Shown here piece by piece: positions 7,125 to 15,393 of a stretch of DNA of 31,145 nucleotides (position 1 is its first letter; the number at the start of each line of letters is the position of its first letter). Location of the stretch: contig JBMTVT010000026.1 of NCBI GenBank assembly GCA_049451635.1, forward strand, positions 1 through 31,145. The letters run 5' to 3'. This DNA is from JBMTVT01 sp049451635 (GTDB lineage Bacteria; Bacteroidota; Bacteroidia; Flavobacteriales; Flavobacteriaceae). The notes beneath the pieces were generated by a model. That model made no database searches. It saw only the letters and a list, made by a program, of their open reading frames with translations, and was not told the origin of the DNA. The position numbers and the translations under genes are program-made.

Positions 7125-7818
7125 ATTCGGCATCTTCTAGAGCCATGGTAACCAATTGAAGTATCTTATTAAACTGATCTTTTAATGATAAATTGGAATT
7201 GTCGATTTCAATAGCATCTTTAGCTTTAACCAATGGAGAGTCCTTTCTATTTGAATCTAAATAATCGCGCTCTTTCACATTGTTTAAAACATCATCATAA
7301 TCAATTTTATCTCCTTTCTCAAGAAGTTCTTTATAGCGTCTTTTTGCTCTTATTTCAGCTGAAGCAGTCATGAATATTTTTAATTCGGCATCAGGAAATA
7401 CAACTGTGCCAATGTCTCTGCCATCCATTACAACGCCTTTATCTTTTCCCAGTTTTTTCTGTTTTTCCACTAATTTTTTACGAACCTCTAAAACCGCAGC
7501 GACTTTACTCACAAAACCTGAAACTTCTAGCGTTCTAATTTCCTTTTCAACATTAACATCATTTAAATACACTTCTGCAAAACCCTTTTCCTCATTGAAT
7601 TTAAAACTTATTTCAATGTTTGGTAATTGATAAATAAGGGCTTCAAGATTAAAATCGGTATCATCAATCAATCCCTTTTGCATGGCATAATAAGTAATGG
7701 CTCTGTACATGGCTCCTGAGTCTACATACACATAACCCAAATGTTTCGCTAGCTGTTTGGCAACGGTACTTTTACCTGTCGAAGAAAACCCGTCTATGGC
7801 TATGGTTATTTTGTTCAT
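7123..7818 (-). CDS. cmk: Cytidylate kinase
   Basis: Phosphorylates CMP and dCMP with ATP. The P-loop GFSSTGKS is at residues 10-17, followed by the substrate-binding YVDSGAMYRAITYYA segment, the GRDIGTVVFPDAELKIFMTAS motif in the middle and the RRYKELLEKG lid region. 231 residues is normal for bacterial Cmk. It follows porQ on the same strand across a 73-base gap with only weak hairpins, so some read-through from porQ is possible. The lon-porQ-cmk order recurs in Bacteroidota as I recall. Confidence 0.96.
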   Translation of the reverse strand: MNKITIAIDGFSSTGKSTVAKQLAKHLGYVYVDSGAMYRAITYYAMQKGLIDDTDFNLEALIYQLPNIEISFKFNEEKGFAEVYLNDVNVEKEIRTLEVSGFVSKVAAVLEVRKKLVEKQKKLGKDKGVVMDGRDIGTVVFPDAELKIFMTASAEIRAKRRYKELLEKGDKIDYDDVLNNVKERDYLDSNRKDSPLVKAKDAIEIDNSNLSLKDQFNKILQLVTMALEDAE

Positions 7819-7862
7819 GTTATTGTGCCTTGAGTGCGCTAAATTACTTAAAATAATTAAAG

Positions 7863-7891
7863 TTAAAGGGCTTTAAATACTTAAAGTATTT
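7863..7891. repeat. Nested inverted repeats between porQ and cmk
   Basis: TTAAAGGGCTTTAA (7863-7876) is a hairpin-forming inverted repeat, directly followed by AAATACTT-A-AAGTATTT (7875-7891), which ends at the porQ stop codon. Neither is followed by a convincing T-run on the minus strand, so at most a weak terminator or mRNA 3'-end structure. Confidence 0.5.
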
Positions 7892-8911
7892 TTACTGTAA
7901 ATCTATCTGTAAACCGAAGAAGTTTGAATTGGCGGCACTGGTATATTTTGCATGGGTATAACTAAAACGCATTTTATTCATTTTGATTGAAATACCTGCT
8001 GATACTCCTGAAAAATTACGCTGGTCTAAAATTCTAAGTTCTTCCCCCCTTCTAAAATTATATCCCAAACGAATGTTAAACCCACCTTCAGGGAAAATCT
8101 CAGCTCCTAAAATTGTATGCCTTATTACCTGCCCTAGAAACCCTACTTTCTCATCGCTTTGATTCCCTGCCAAATCACTTGTTGTTCTTGCAGGGTTTGA
8201 AGTGGCTATTGGCCATTTCTGCAAGTTCTCAAGAGTAACATGCCAGCGAATGGGCACATTTTCTAAGCGTTGCGACATACCAAAATCGACTTCAAATGGT
8301 AAACTCTCTTTTAACCCTGCATAAGTGGTTATTTGGGTTCCTAAATTTCTAACTACCAAAGCTGCATTAAAGTTTAAGTAATTATCAATATATATCAAAC
8401 CCAAATCTACAGCGGCTCCCAATGAGTTGTATTGTTCTAATTTTGAGGTGATAACCTTTACATTTCCACCAAAATAAAAATCGGAATATCCTATTTGTAT
8501 GGCACATCCAAATGATAGTGCTGCTTCATTACCTGTAAATGAACCTGTTGAATTACCTTGCTCATCATACCCATCAAATGAGCCATAATTGATATAAGTA
8601 ACCCCCGCATGAAAGGTTTGTGTATGCCTATCTAAAGTATAAGCATATGATGCTGTACCATATCCAATGCCTCCTAAATAGCTGGTATAATTTATTGCCA
8701 ATTGATTATCCATATCAACATTTATGGTAGCAGGATTAAACAACGCCTGCGTAACATCATAATCTACATTGGTTAAAACCTTACCTCCTAATGCTGCTTG
8801 ACGTGGCGACGATATCAAGTTTAAAAATTGATAGGTTGTCTCGCCTCCTAGCTGCGCAAAGGACATAGCAGAAATAAAGAGATAAAAAATTAGGAAGGTT
8901 TTTCTTAGCAT
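7892..8911 (-). CDS. porQ: Type IX secretion system protein PorQ
   Basis: 339 residues with a signal peptide (MLRKTFLIFYLFISAMSFAQ) and no further helical membrane segments; the mature part is beta-rich with alternating hydrophobic residues and ends as an outer-membrane barrel would. The start of the mature protein (GGETTYQFLNLISSPRQAALGG) is the PorQ/PorV-like signature. In Porphyromonas gingivalis, PorQ works with PorU, PorV and PorZ in the attachment complex that fixes cargo to the surface. Position between lon and cmk supports the call. The lon terminator separates it from lon, so it probably has its own promoter. Confidence 0.9.
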   Translation of the reverse strand: MLRKTFLIFYLFISAMSFAQLGGETTYQFLNLISSPRQAALGGKVLTNVDYDVTQALFNPATINVDMDNQLAINYTSYLGGIGYGTASYAYTLDRHTQTFHAGVTYINYGSFDGYDEQGNSTGSFTGNEAALSFGCAIQIGYSDFYFGGNVKVITSKLEQYNSLGAAVDLGLIYIDNYLNFNAALVVRNLGTQITTYAGLKESLPFEVDFGMSQRLENVPIRWHVTLENLQKWPIATSNPARTTSDLAGNQSDEKVGFLGQVIRHTILGAEIFPEGGFNIRLGYNFRRGEELRILDQRNFSGVSAGISIKMNKMRFSYTHAKYTSAANSNFFGLQIDLQ

Positions 8912-8986
8912 ATTTACATCACAAAGTAAATAAATCTATCTTAAAACGATATCATTAACCATTTATTTTAAATATGATTTATAAAT

Positions 8987-9011
8987 AAAAAACCTCGAAG
9001 CTTTCGAGGTT
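8987..9011 (-). terminator. Rho-independent terminator of lon
   Basis: AACCTCGAA and TTCGAGGTT form a perfect 9-bp stem with a 3-base loop; on the minus strand it is followed by a T-run. It starts 17 bases after the lon stop codon. Confidence 0.9.
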
Positions 9012-9027
9012 AAAAGATTATAACTTT

Positions 9028-11478
9028 TTATATCTTTTTTGGATTTTTTACTTTTTGATTTGTGAGGGCTAATTTAATAACATCGCTCATATCCGTAACA
9101 TAGTGAAACGTCAATCCTTTTAGGTATTCGGGTTTTATTTCTTCAATATCACGACGGTTTTCCTCACACAACAAAATCTCTTTGATTCTAGCACGTTTTG
9201 CTGCCAGTATCTTTTCTTTAATACCGCCAACAGGAAGTACTTTTCCCCGAAGGGTAATTTCTCCTGTCATAGCGATACTCTTCTTTACTTTTCGTTGCGT
9301 AAATAATGACACTAATGATGTTAACATAGTCACACCTGCACTTGGCCCATCTTTTGGAGTGGCACCTTCGGGTACGTGAATATGCACATTGTAGTTATCA
9401 AAAACCGAAGCATCTAAACCAAATTCATCAGCATGTGATTTTATATATTCCATGGCAATAGTAGCCGATTCTTTCATCACTTTACCTAAGTTACCAGTGA
9501 TGGTTAGACTACCTTTTCCTTTTGATAAAATAGACTCAATAAAAAGAATATCACCACCCACACGCGTCCAAGCTAACCCTGTTACAACACCCGCTACATT
9601 ATTATTCTCATATTTATCGCGTTCTAGCTTAGGGCCACCTAAAACTTCGATAATATCTTCATTAGTGACTTTTATGTTATAAGCTTCTTCCATAGCAATG
9701 TTTTTGGCTGCATAACGTACCATTTTAGCTATTTGCTTTTCTAAACCGCGAACTCCTGACTCTCTTGTGTAACCTTCAACTATTTTCTCTAATTGAGCCT
9801 TACCAATTTTTAAATCTTTATCAGATAAACCATGCTCTTTTAATTGTTTGGGAAGCAAATGGCGTTTTGCTATTTCTACCTTTTCTTCAATAGTATAACC
9901 GGTTACATTAATAATCTCCATTCGGTCTTTTAAGGCCGGTTGAATGGTAGACAAACTGTTTGAGGTTGCAATAAACATGACTTTAGACAAATCGTAACCC
10001 ATCTCTAAGAAGTTATCATAAAACTCACTGTTTTGTTCTGGGTCCAGCACTTCCAACATAGCAGAAGATGGATCGCCTTGATGTGAATTTGATAGCTTAT
10101 CTATTTCATCTAAAACAAAAACCGGGTTGGAAGTTCCTACTTTTTTCAAGCTTTGAATGATACGCCCTGGCATAGCACCAATATAGGTTTTTCTATGTCC
10201 GCGAATTTCAGCTTCATCACGCAAACCTCCCAAGGAGATACGTACGTATTCCCTTCCCAATGCCTCGGCAATAGATTTTCCCAAGGATGTTTTACCAACC
10301 CCTGGAGGACCATACAGACATAGAATGGGTGATTTCATATCGTTTCGCAATTTTAAAACTGCCAAGTATTCTATAATACGTCGTTTTACATCTTCAAGAC
10401 CAAAATGATCTCTGTCCAAAATTCTTTTGGCACGCTTTAAATCAAATATATCCTTACTAAACTCATTCCATGGTAAGTCCAAAAATAACTCTAAATAGTT
10501 ACGCTGTATAGAATATTCTGCAACTTGGGGGTTCATACGTTGCAGTTTGGCTATTTCCTTTTCAAAATGTTTTGCCACTTTTTCATCCCAAAGTTTCTCT
10601 TTAGCTTGGGCTTTCATCTCATCAATTTCCTCATCGTGACTCACACCACCCAATTCTTCCTGAATGGTTTTCATTTGCTGATGCAGGAAATATTCTCGCT
10701 GTTGCTGGCTCATATCCATTTGAACCTTAGACTGGATATCGTTTTTAAGTTCAAGTTTTTGAAACTCAACATTCATGTACTTAAGTGTAGCCAAGGCACG
10801 CTTTTTAAGATCGTTTATCTCTAAAAGCTCTTGCTTTTCGGCTACTGAAAGATTCATGTTTGATGATACAAAATTCACCAAGAACGAATTGCTCTCAATA
10901 TTTTTAATGGCGAAAGATGCTTCACTGGGAATGTTCGGGCTTTCTTTTATAATCTCTAAAGCCAAATCCTTAATAGAATCAATTATCGCTGAAAATTCTT
11001 TGCTTCTTGTAGCGGGCTTAGCCTCGGGCAAATCTCTAATGGTAGCATTCATATAAGGTTCTTCGGTAATAACCTCAGCAACTTTAAAGCGTTTTTTACC
11101 TTGAATGATTACCGTTACGTTACCATCTGGCATCTTTAAAACACGCAGTATTCTGGCAACTGTACCAGTTTCGTGGATTTCCTTAGCTGTTGGATTCTCA
11201 ACAGTTTCATCCTTTTGGGCAACCACACCAATAACTTTACCGCCTTTGTTGGCATCATTAATAAGTTTAATAGATTTATCTCTACCAGCAGTTATAGGAA
11301 TGACAACACCAGGAAACAATACGGTATTTCTTAGCGATAGAATAGGTAGTGTTTCGGGCAATTCTTCGTTATTTATGGCTTCTTCATCTTCAGGTGTCAT
11401 TAACGGGATTAATTCTGAGTTTTCATCAAAATCCTGTAATGACAAACTGTCAAGACTTATAAAATTAGATTTCTTCAT
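9028..11478 (-). CDS. lon: ATP-dependent protease Lon
   Basis: Cytosolic AAA+ serine protease for misfolded and regulatory proteins. Order of domains in 816 residues: an acidic N-terminal tail of about 40 residues, the LonN substrate domain (LPILSLRNTVLFPGVVIPI to about 250), a coiled region, the AAA+ module with Walker A GPPGVGKTS near 389 and Walker B VFVLDEIDKL near 455, then the protease domain with catalytic Ser in KDGPSAG near 711 and catalytic Lys in GGIKEKILAAKR near 755. Full length and intact. It is transcribed alone from the 169-base gap upstream; I found no exact TAnnTTTG there. Confidence 0.98.
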   Translation of the reverse strand: MKKSNFISLDSLSLQDFDENSELIPLMTPEDEEAINNEELPETLPILSLRNTVLFPGVVIPITAGRDKSIKLINDANKGGKVIGVVAQKDETVENPTAKEIHETGTVARILRVLKMPDGNVTVIIQGKKRFKVAEVITEEPYMNATIRDLPEAKPATRSKEFSAIIDSIKDLALEIIKESPNIPSEASFAIKNIESNSFLVNFVSSNMNLSVAEKQELLEINDLKKRALATLKYMNVEFQKLELKNDIQSKVQMDMSQQQREYFLHQQMKTIQEELGGVSHDEEIDEMKAQAKEKLWDEKVAKHFEKEIAKLQRMNPQVAEYSIQRNYLELFLDLPWNEFSKDIFDLKRAKRILDRDHFGLEDVKRRIIEYLAVLKLRNDMKSPILCLYGPPGVGKTSLGKSIAEALGREYVRISLGGLRDEAEIRGHRKTYIGAMPGRIIQSLKKVGTSNPVFVLDEIDKLSNSHQGDPSSAMLEVLDPEQNSEFYDNFLEMGYDLSKVMFIATSNSLSTIQPALKDRMEIINVTGYTIEEKVEIAKRHLLPKQLKEHGLSDKDLKIGKAQLEKIVEGYTRESGVRGLEKQIAKMVRYAAKNIAMEEAYNIKVTNEDIIEVLGGPKLERDKYENNNVAGVVTGLAWTRVGGDILFIESILSKGKGSLTITGNLGKVMKESATIAMEYIKSHADEFGLDASVFDNYNVHIHVPEGATPKDGPSAGVTMLTSLVSLFTQRKVKKSIAMTGEITLRGKVLPVGGIKEKILAAKRARIKEILLCEENRRDIEEIKPEYLKGLTFHYVTDMSDVIKLALTNQKVKNPKKI

Positions 11479-11647
11479 AGGTATATTTAGGTCAATCTGT
11501 CATTAAAAACAGACTTTGCTTTATTCTAAAAATGTATTAATTATTTTTAAACAATTGAAAAACAGATATTTATAATGAATAAAGTTTTATCAATCACTAT
11601 ACAAAGTCAATACTTATGCCAATTATAAAAAAGATGTTGCTTCAATT

Positions 11648-12298
11648 TTACATTTTCCCAGCTTTCTTCAAAGCAAATAAAATCACAATTGGGATTGCTA
11701 ATAAACCAATCATCAATAAATTGGTTTCAAACAACCAAGGTGATAACACTAAAGTAATTAAATAGCCTCCTATAGCGCCTCCAAAATGGGCGTCATGGCC
11801 AATATTACCTATGCGGTTTTTCATCCCGTAAATGGAGTATAGCAAGTAGCCAATACCAAAAACATATGCTGGTATAGGAATAGGAATAAAAAACATATAC
11901 AAACTCATACCTGGTTGCAATAAAATTGCTGAATAAATAACCCCCATTACTGCACCACTTGCTCCAACAGCACTGTAATGGTATTCATTTTTATGAAAAT
12001 AAACCGATAACAAACTCCCTAAAACCAAACTACCAAAGTAAATGAGCAAAAATTGCATAGGGCTCAAAAAGCGTATTACTACATCAGCAAAAAAGTAAAG
12101 CGATAGCATATTAAACAGTAAATGTTGAGTATCGGCATGCAAAAAACCTGAACTTACAATTCGTATTTGCTCACCACGTTGTACACCACCAACGTGTAGT
12201 TTGTATTTATCAAAAAAACCAAAATCATTGAAGCCTTTAAAGGAAATAATAACATTAGCTGCAATCAATATAATGGTTATTAAGTCTATTTTACCCAT
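11648..12298 (-). CDS. Rhomboid-family intramembrane serine protease
   Basis: 216 residues with about six hydrophobic membrane helices. The catalytic serine is S114 in GASGA, and the catalytic histidine is H171 in HDAHFGGAIGG; HLLFN at 59-63 is the conserved His/Asn oxyanion-hole motif of helix 2. All key residues are present, so activity is expected in the inner membrane; the substrate is unknown. It is divergent from the acyltransferase gene, with a 57-base spacer containing an exact minus-strand -7 element (12338-12345). Confidence 0.93.
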   Translation of the reverse strand: MGKIDLITIILIAANVIISFKGFNDFGFFDKYKLHVGGVQRGEQIRIVSSGFLHADTQHLLFNMLSLYFFADVVIRFLSPMQFLLIYFGSLVLGSLLSVYFHKNEYHYSAVGASGAVMGVIYSAILLQPGMSLYMFFIPIPIPAYVFGIGYLLYSIYGMKNRIGNIGHDAHFGGAIGGYLITLVLSPWLFETNLLMIGLLAIPIVILFALKKAGKM

Positions 12299-12329
12299 AT
12301 TGTTTAAACGTTAAAAATCTAAATTAACA

Positions 12330-12337
12330 TATATTTG
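12330..12337 (+). promoter_or_regulatory. -7 promoter element of the acyltransferase gene
   Basis: TATATTTG is an exact TAnnTTTG match 18 bases before the ATG at 12356. It abuts a minus-strand element in the palindromic block TATATTTGCAAATCTA. Confidence 0.6.
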
Positions 12338-12345
12338 CAAATCTA
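12338..12345 (-). promoter_or_regulatory. -7 promoter element of the rhomboid gene
   Basis: Minus-strand TAGATTTG is an exact TAnnTTTG match, about 40 bases before the rhomboid ATG at 12298. The two start points would overlap with the facing promoter of the acyltransferase gene. Confidence 0.5.
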
Positions 12346-12355
12346 AAATTAATTC

Positions 12356-13237
12356 ATGCAATTTCTAGTTTATATTTTGGTTTATCCGTTTTTGTGGATT
12401 GTTTCTATATTGCCTTTTAGATTATTATACCTGTTTTCTGATGTACTTTACATATTCACTTACCGCATTTTTGGATATAGAAAAAAAGTGGTTATTGATA
12501 ATCTGAATTTGGTTTTTCCTGAAAAGTCTGAAGCGGAAATTAAGCGTATTACCAAAGTATTTTATCATCATTTGTGTGATATGATTGTAGAATCCATAAA
12601 ATCCATGACCATCTCAGAAGCTGAAATGAAAAAGCGCTTCACATTCACCAATATTGAGCTGATACAAAATATAGAAAACCAAAATAGAAGTATCATTTTA
12701 ATGTGTGCCCACTACGCAAGTTGGGAATGGATTTTTATTATTCAAACCTATATAAAATCTAGAGGTTATGGTATATACAAGCAATTGGCAAATCGATATT
12801 TTGACAAACTTGTTAAACGCATTAGAGCAAAATATAATACTTATTTGATTACAACCAAGGAAACCATACCTACTTTAATTGAAGCTAAAAAACAAGGTGT
12901 TTTGTCTATTAGTGGGTTTGCATCAGACCAGTCCCCAAAACTGGACAGAGCATTTCACTGGCAAGAGTTTATGGGTATTAAAGTCCCCGTGCATACAGGG
13001 GCTGAAATGTTAGCCAAAAAATTGGATATGGCTGTAGTATTTTTTAAGGTAAAAAAGATAAAACGTGGATACTACGAAACTACGTTTAAAACCATTACAC
13101 TCGAGCCTAAAACTTACAAAGATTACGAGATTACCAATATGTTTTTAAAACTTGTTGAAGAGCAAATTTATGAAGCCCCAGAATATTACTTATGGACCCA
13201 TAAACGCTGGAAGCATAGAGATAAAAACGTTATTTAA
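12356..13237 (+). CDS. LpxL/HtrB-family lipid A acyltransferase
   Basis: 293 residues with an N-terminal hydrophobic anchor (about residues 1-35) and the catalytic HX4E motif at H119-E124 (HYASWE). The segment RKKVVIDNLNLVFPEKSE near 42-59 is also typical of the family. These enzymes transfer a secondary acyl chain to the lipid A precursor on the cytosolic side of the inner membrane. Bacteroidota usually have one such enzyme making penta-acylated lipid A. The symbol is not certain, because LpxL and LpxM cannot be told apart here. The 98-base region after it holds no clear terminator, only a weak TTAAGC/GCTTAA repeat. Confidence 0.9.
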   Translation: MQFLVYILVYPFLWIVSILPFRLLYLFSDVLYIFTYRIFGYRKKVVIDNLNLVFPEKSEAEIKRITKVFYHHLCDMIVESIKSMTISEAEMKKRFTFTNIELIQNIENQNRSIILMCAHYASWEWIFIIQTYIKSRGYGIYKQLANRYFDKLVKRIRAKYNTYLITTKETIPTLIEAKKQGVLSISGFASDQSPKLDRAFHWQEFMGIKVPVHTGAEMLAKKLDMAVVFFKVKKIKRGYYETTFKTITLEPKTYKDYEITNMFLKLVEEQIYEAPEYYLWTHKRWKHRDKNVI

Positions 13238-13335
13238 GTCTCTTACTATTCATTAGAAACTGAAAAATCGAAAATTAAATCTTTAAGCTTCCCTTAATTA
13301 GAACTGCTTAATTTGCCAAATAAACTTATAACAAA

Positions 13336-14724
13336 CTAAATATCGGCTATCTCACTCAATTCTGCAATAAATTTACCCGCCAATATATCAGCTTCTTCTT
13401 GCGATTTGGCCTCGGTGTAAATTCTAATAATAGGTTCAGTGTTACTTTTACGCAAGTGTACCCAATTTTCAGGGAAATCAATTTTTACGCCATCAATAGT
13501 TGTTAATTTATCATTTTGGTATCTGTTTTCAATTTCCTTTAAAATACCATCAACATCTAAATCTGGTGTTAATTCAATCTTCTTTTTACTCATAAAGTAA
13601 TTGGGGTATGTTTTTCTAAGCTGGCTCACACTTATATTTTTATCTACCAATAAACTTAAAAATAAGGCAACACCAACCAAGGCATCACGACCATAATGCG
13701 CCTCTGGATAAATAATACCTCCGTTCCCTTCGCCACCAATAACAACCTTATTCTTTTTCATCAATTTCACAACATTTACCTCACCTACAGCACTAGCTTC
13801 ATAAGTACCACCATGCTTTTCTGTGATATCCCGTAACGCTCTAGTAGAACTCATGTTGCTAACTATGTTTCCTGGTGTTCTACTCAATACATAATCAGCA
13901 CAAGCTACCAAGGTGTATTCTTCACCAAACATCTCACCATTTTCATCTATAAAAGCTAAACGGTCTACATCGGGGTCTACAACGATACCAAAATCTGCTT
14001 TATGTTTTTTAACCGCTTCAGATAAATCGGTTAAATGTTCCTTTAAAGGCTCCGGGTTATGTGGAAAATGCCCGTTAGGTTCACAGTGGATTTTAATTAC
14101 ATCAACCCCCAAACGCTCCAAAAGCAATGGAATAGCAATACCTCCAGTTGAGTTAACACCATCTACTACCACCCTAAATCGGGCTTCTTCAATAGGTTTT
14201 ACTTTTACTAATGGTAAATCTAGCACTTCAATAATATGTAAATCTATATAATCTTGGCTCTTAGTGATTTTACCAAGGCTATCAACATCGGCAAAAATTA
14301 TGTTATCACTCTCAGCAATTTCTAAAATTTTAGCACCTTCAACAGCATCCAAAAACTCCCCTTTTGCATTTAAGAGCTTTAAGGCATTCCATTGTTTTGG
14401 ATTGTGGCTTGCGGTTAAAATAATACCGCCATCAGCATGTTCCATAGGTACAGCAACTTCAACCGTTGGAGTAGTAGACAAACCTAAATCAACCACATGT
14501 ATGCCCATGCCAACTAAGGTGTTCATTACCAAACTTTGAATCATCTTACCAGAAATACGGGCATCCCTTCCCACTACTACCTTGTAGTGTTCTTTTTCAC
14601 GTTGTTGCTTCAACCACACCCCATAGGCAGATGCAAACTTTACGGCATCAATAGGTGTTAAATTCTCGCCTACTTGTCCTCCAATGGTCCCTCTAATTCC
14701 TGAAATTGATTTTATAAGTGTCAT
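13336..14724 (-). CDS. glmM: Phosphoglucosamine mutase
   Basis: Converts glucosamine-6-phosphate to glucosamine-1-phosphate for UDP-GlcNAc, feeding peptidoglycan and lipid A synthesis. The four phosphohexomutase elements are present: the active-site serine S106 in TASHNPKQ, the metal loop DPDVDR at 250-255, the sugar loop GEGNGG near 333 and the phosphate-binding RKSNTEPIIRIYTE near the C-terminus. 462 residues is normal. Some Bacteroidota relatives in this family are called phosphoglucomutase/phosphomannomutase, and specificity cannot be fixed by eye. An exact -7 element lies at 14748-14755. Confidence 0.88.
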   Translation of the reverse strand: MTLIKSISGIRGTIGGQVGENLTPIDAVKFASAYGVWLKQQREKEHYKVVVGRDARISGKMIQSLVMNTLVGMGIHVVDLGLSTTPTVEVAVPMEHADGGIILTASHNPKQWNALKLLNAKGEFLDAVEGAKILEIAESDNIIFADVDSLGKITKSQDYIDLHIIEVLDLPLVKVKPIEEARFRVVVDGVNSTGGIAIPLLLERLGVDVIKIHCEPNGHFPHNPEPLKEHLTDLSEAVKKHKADFGIVVDPDVDRLAFIDENGEMFGEEYTLVACADYVLSRTPGNIVSNMSSTRALRDITEKHGGTYEASAVGEVNVVKLMKKNKVVIGGEGNGGIIYPEAHYGRDALVGVALFLSLLVDKNISVSQLRKTYPNYFMSKKKIELTPDLDVDGILKEIENRYQNDKLTTIDGVKIDFPENWVHLRKSNTEPIIRIYTEAKSQEEADILAGKFIAELSEIADI

Positions 14725-14747
14725 AATCGTTTTTGAAAATTAATAAG

Positions 14748-14755
14748 CAAATATA
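14748..14755 (-). promoter_or_regulatory. -7 promoter element of glmM
   Basis: Minus-strand TATATTTG is an exact TAnnTTTG match 23 bases before the glmM ATG. No clear -33 TTG. Confidence 0.5.
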
Positions 14756-14802
14756 GTATTTCAAAATCGGTTTTCTAAAAACAGAATTCGTAAATTTCAC
14801 AA

Positions 14803-15390
14803 ATGAATTATCTAGCTCATATTTATTTATCAGGTGAAAATGATTTAGTTACCATAGGCAATTTTATTGCCGATGGTATTAAAGGAAAAAGTTATAAAAA
14901 ATACCCAAAAAACATCCAAATAGGTATTTTGTTACACAGACATATTGATACATTTACTGATGCCCATGAAACAGTTAGACTAAGCACCAAAAGACTCCAT
15001 AAAAAATATGGGCACTATTCAGGAATTATTGTTGATATTTTATACGACCATTTTTTAGCCAAAAATTGGAATACTTATTCTGAAGTCCCGTTAGAAATTT
15101 ATGTAGATAATTTTTACGATTCACTTGAAGAACACTATAGTATTTTACCGCCTCGTATACAAAAAATGATGCCCTATATGATTACTGATAATTGGCTACA
15201 TAGCTATAAATCAATTGATGGCATTTCGAGAGTTTTAGATGGTATGAACAAACGCACTAAAAACCGTTCTAGTATGAATGAAGCAGTGAACGAACTAGAA
15301 ATATTTTATAAAGAGTTTGAAAATGAATTCACTAATTTTTTTGATGAGCTTATCGCTTCTTCCAAAAAAAAAATTAAAGACATTATATGA
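14803..15390 (+). CDS. Acyl carrier protein phosphodiesterase (AcpH family)
   Basis: 195 residues. The N-terminus MNYLAHIYLSGENDLVTIGNFIADGIKG and the central LLHRHIDTFTDAHETVR and DILYDHFLAKNW segments are hallmarks of the family, which belongs to the HD-type metal hydrolases and removes 4'-phosphopantetheine from holo-ACP. The multiple His/Asp residues fit metal binding. It is soluble and probably cytosolic. The gene ends three bases before ggt, so the two are likely cotranscribed. Upstream, TAAATTTC (14791-14798) is one base off the -7 consensus and immediately precedes the ATG. Confidence 0.88.
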   Translation: MNYLAHIYLSGENDLVTIGNFIADGIKGKSYKKYPKNIQIGILLHRHIDTFTDAHETVRLSTKRLHKKYGHYSGIIVDILYDHFLAKNWNTYSEVPLEIYVDNFYDSLEEHYSILPPRIQKMMPYMITDNWLHSYKSIDGISRVLDGMNKRTKNRSSMNEAVNELEIFYKEFENEFTNFFDELIASSKKKIKDII

Positions 15391-15393
15391 TTT

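Noticed and set aside
10525..11506. Several 90-130 codon plus-strand frames opposite lon
   Set aside because: Antisense shadows of a highly conserved gene; hydrophobic or Ser-rich translations mirror the lon codons, and there are no start signals.
13283..13311. TTAAGC/GCTTAA inverted repeat as a terminator between the acyltransferase gene and glmM
   Set aside because: Only six AT-rich pairs, a 17-base loop and no T-run on either strand.
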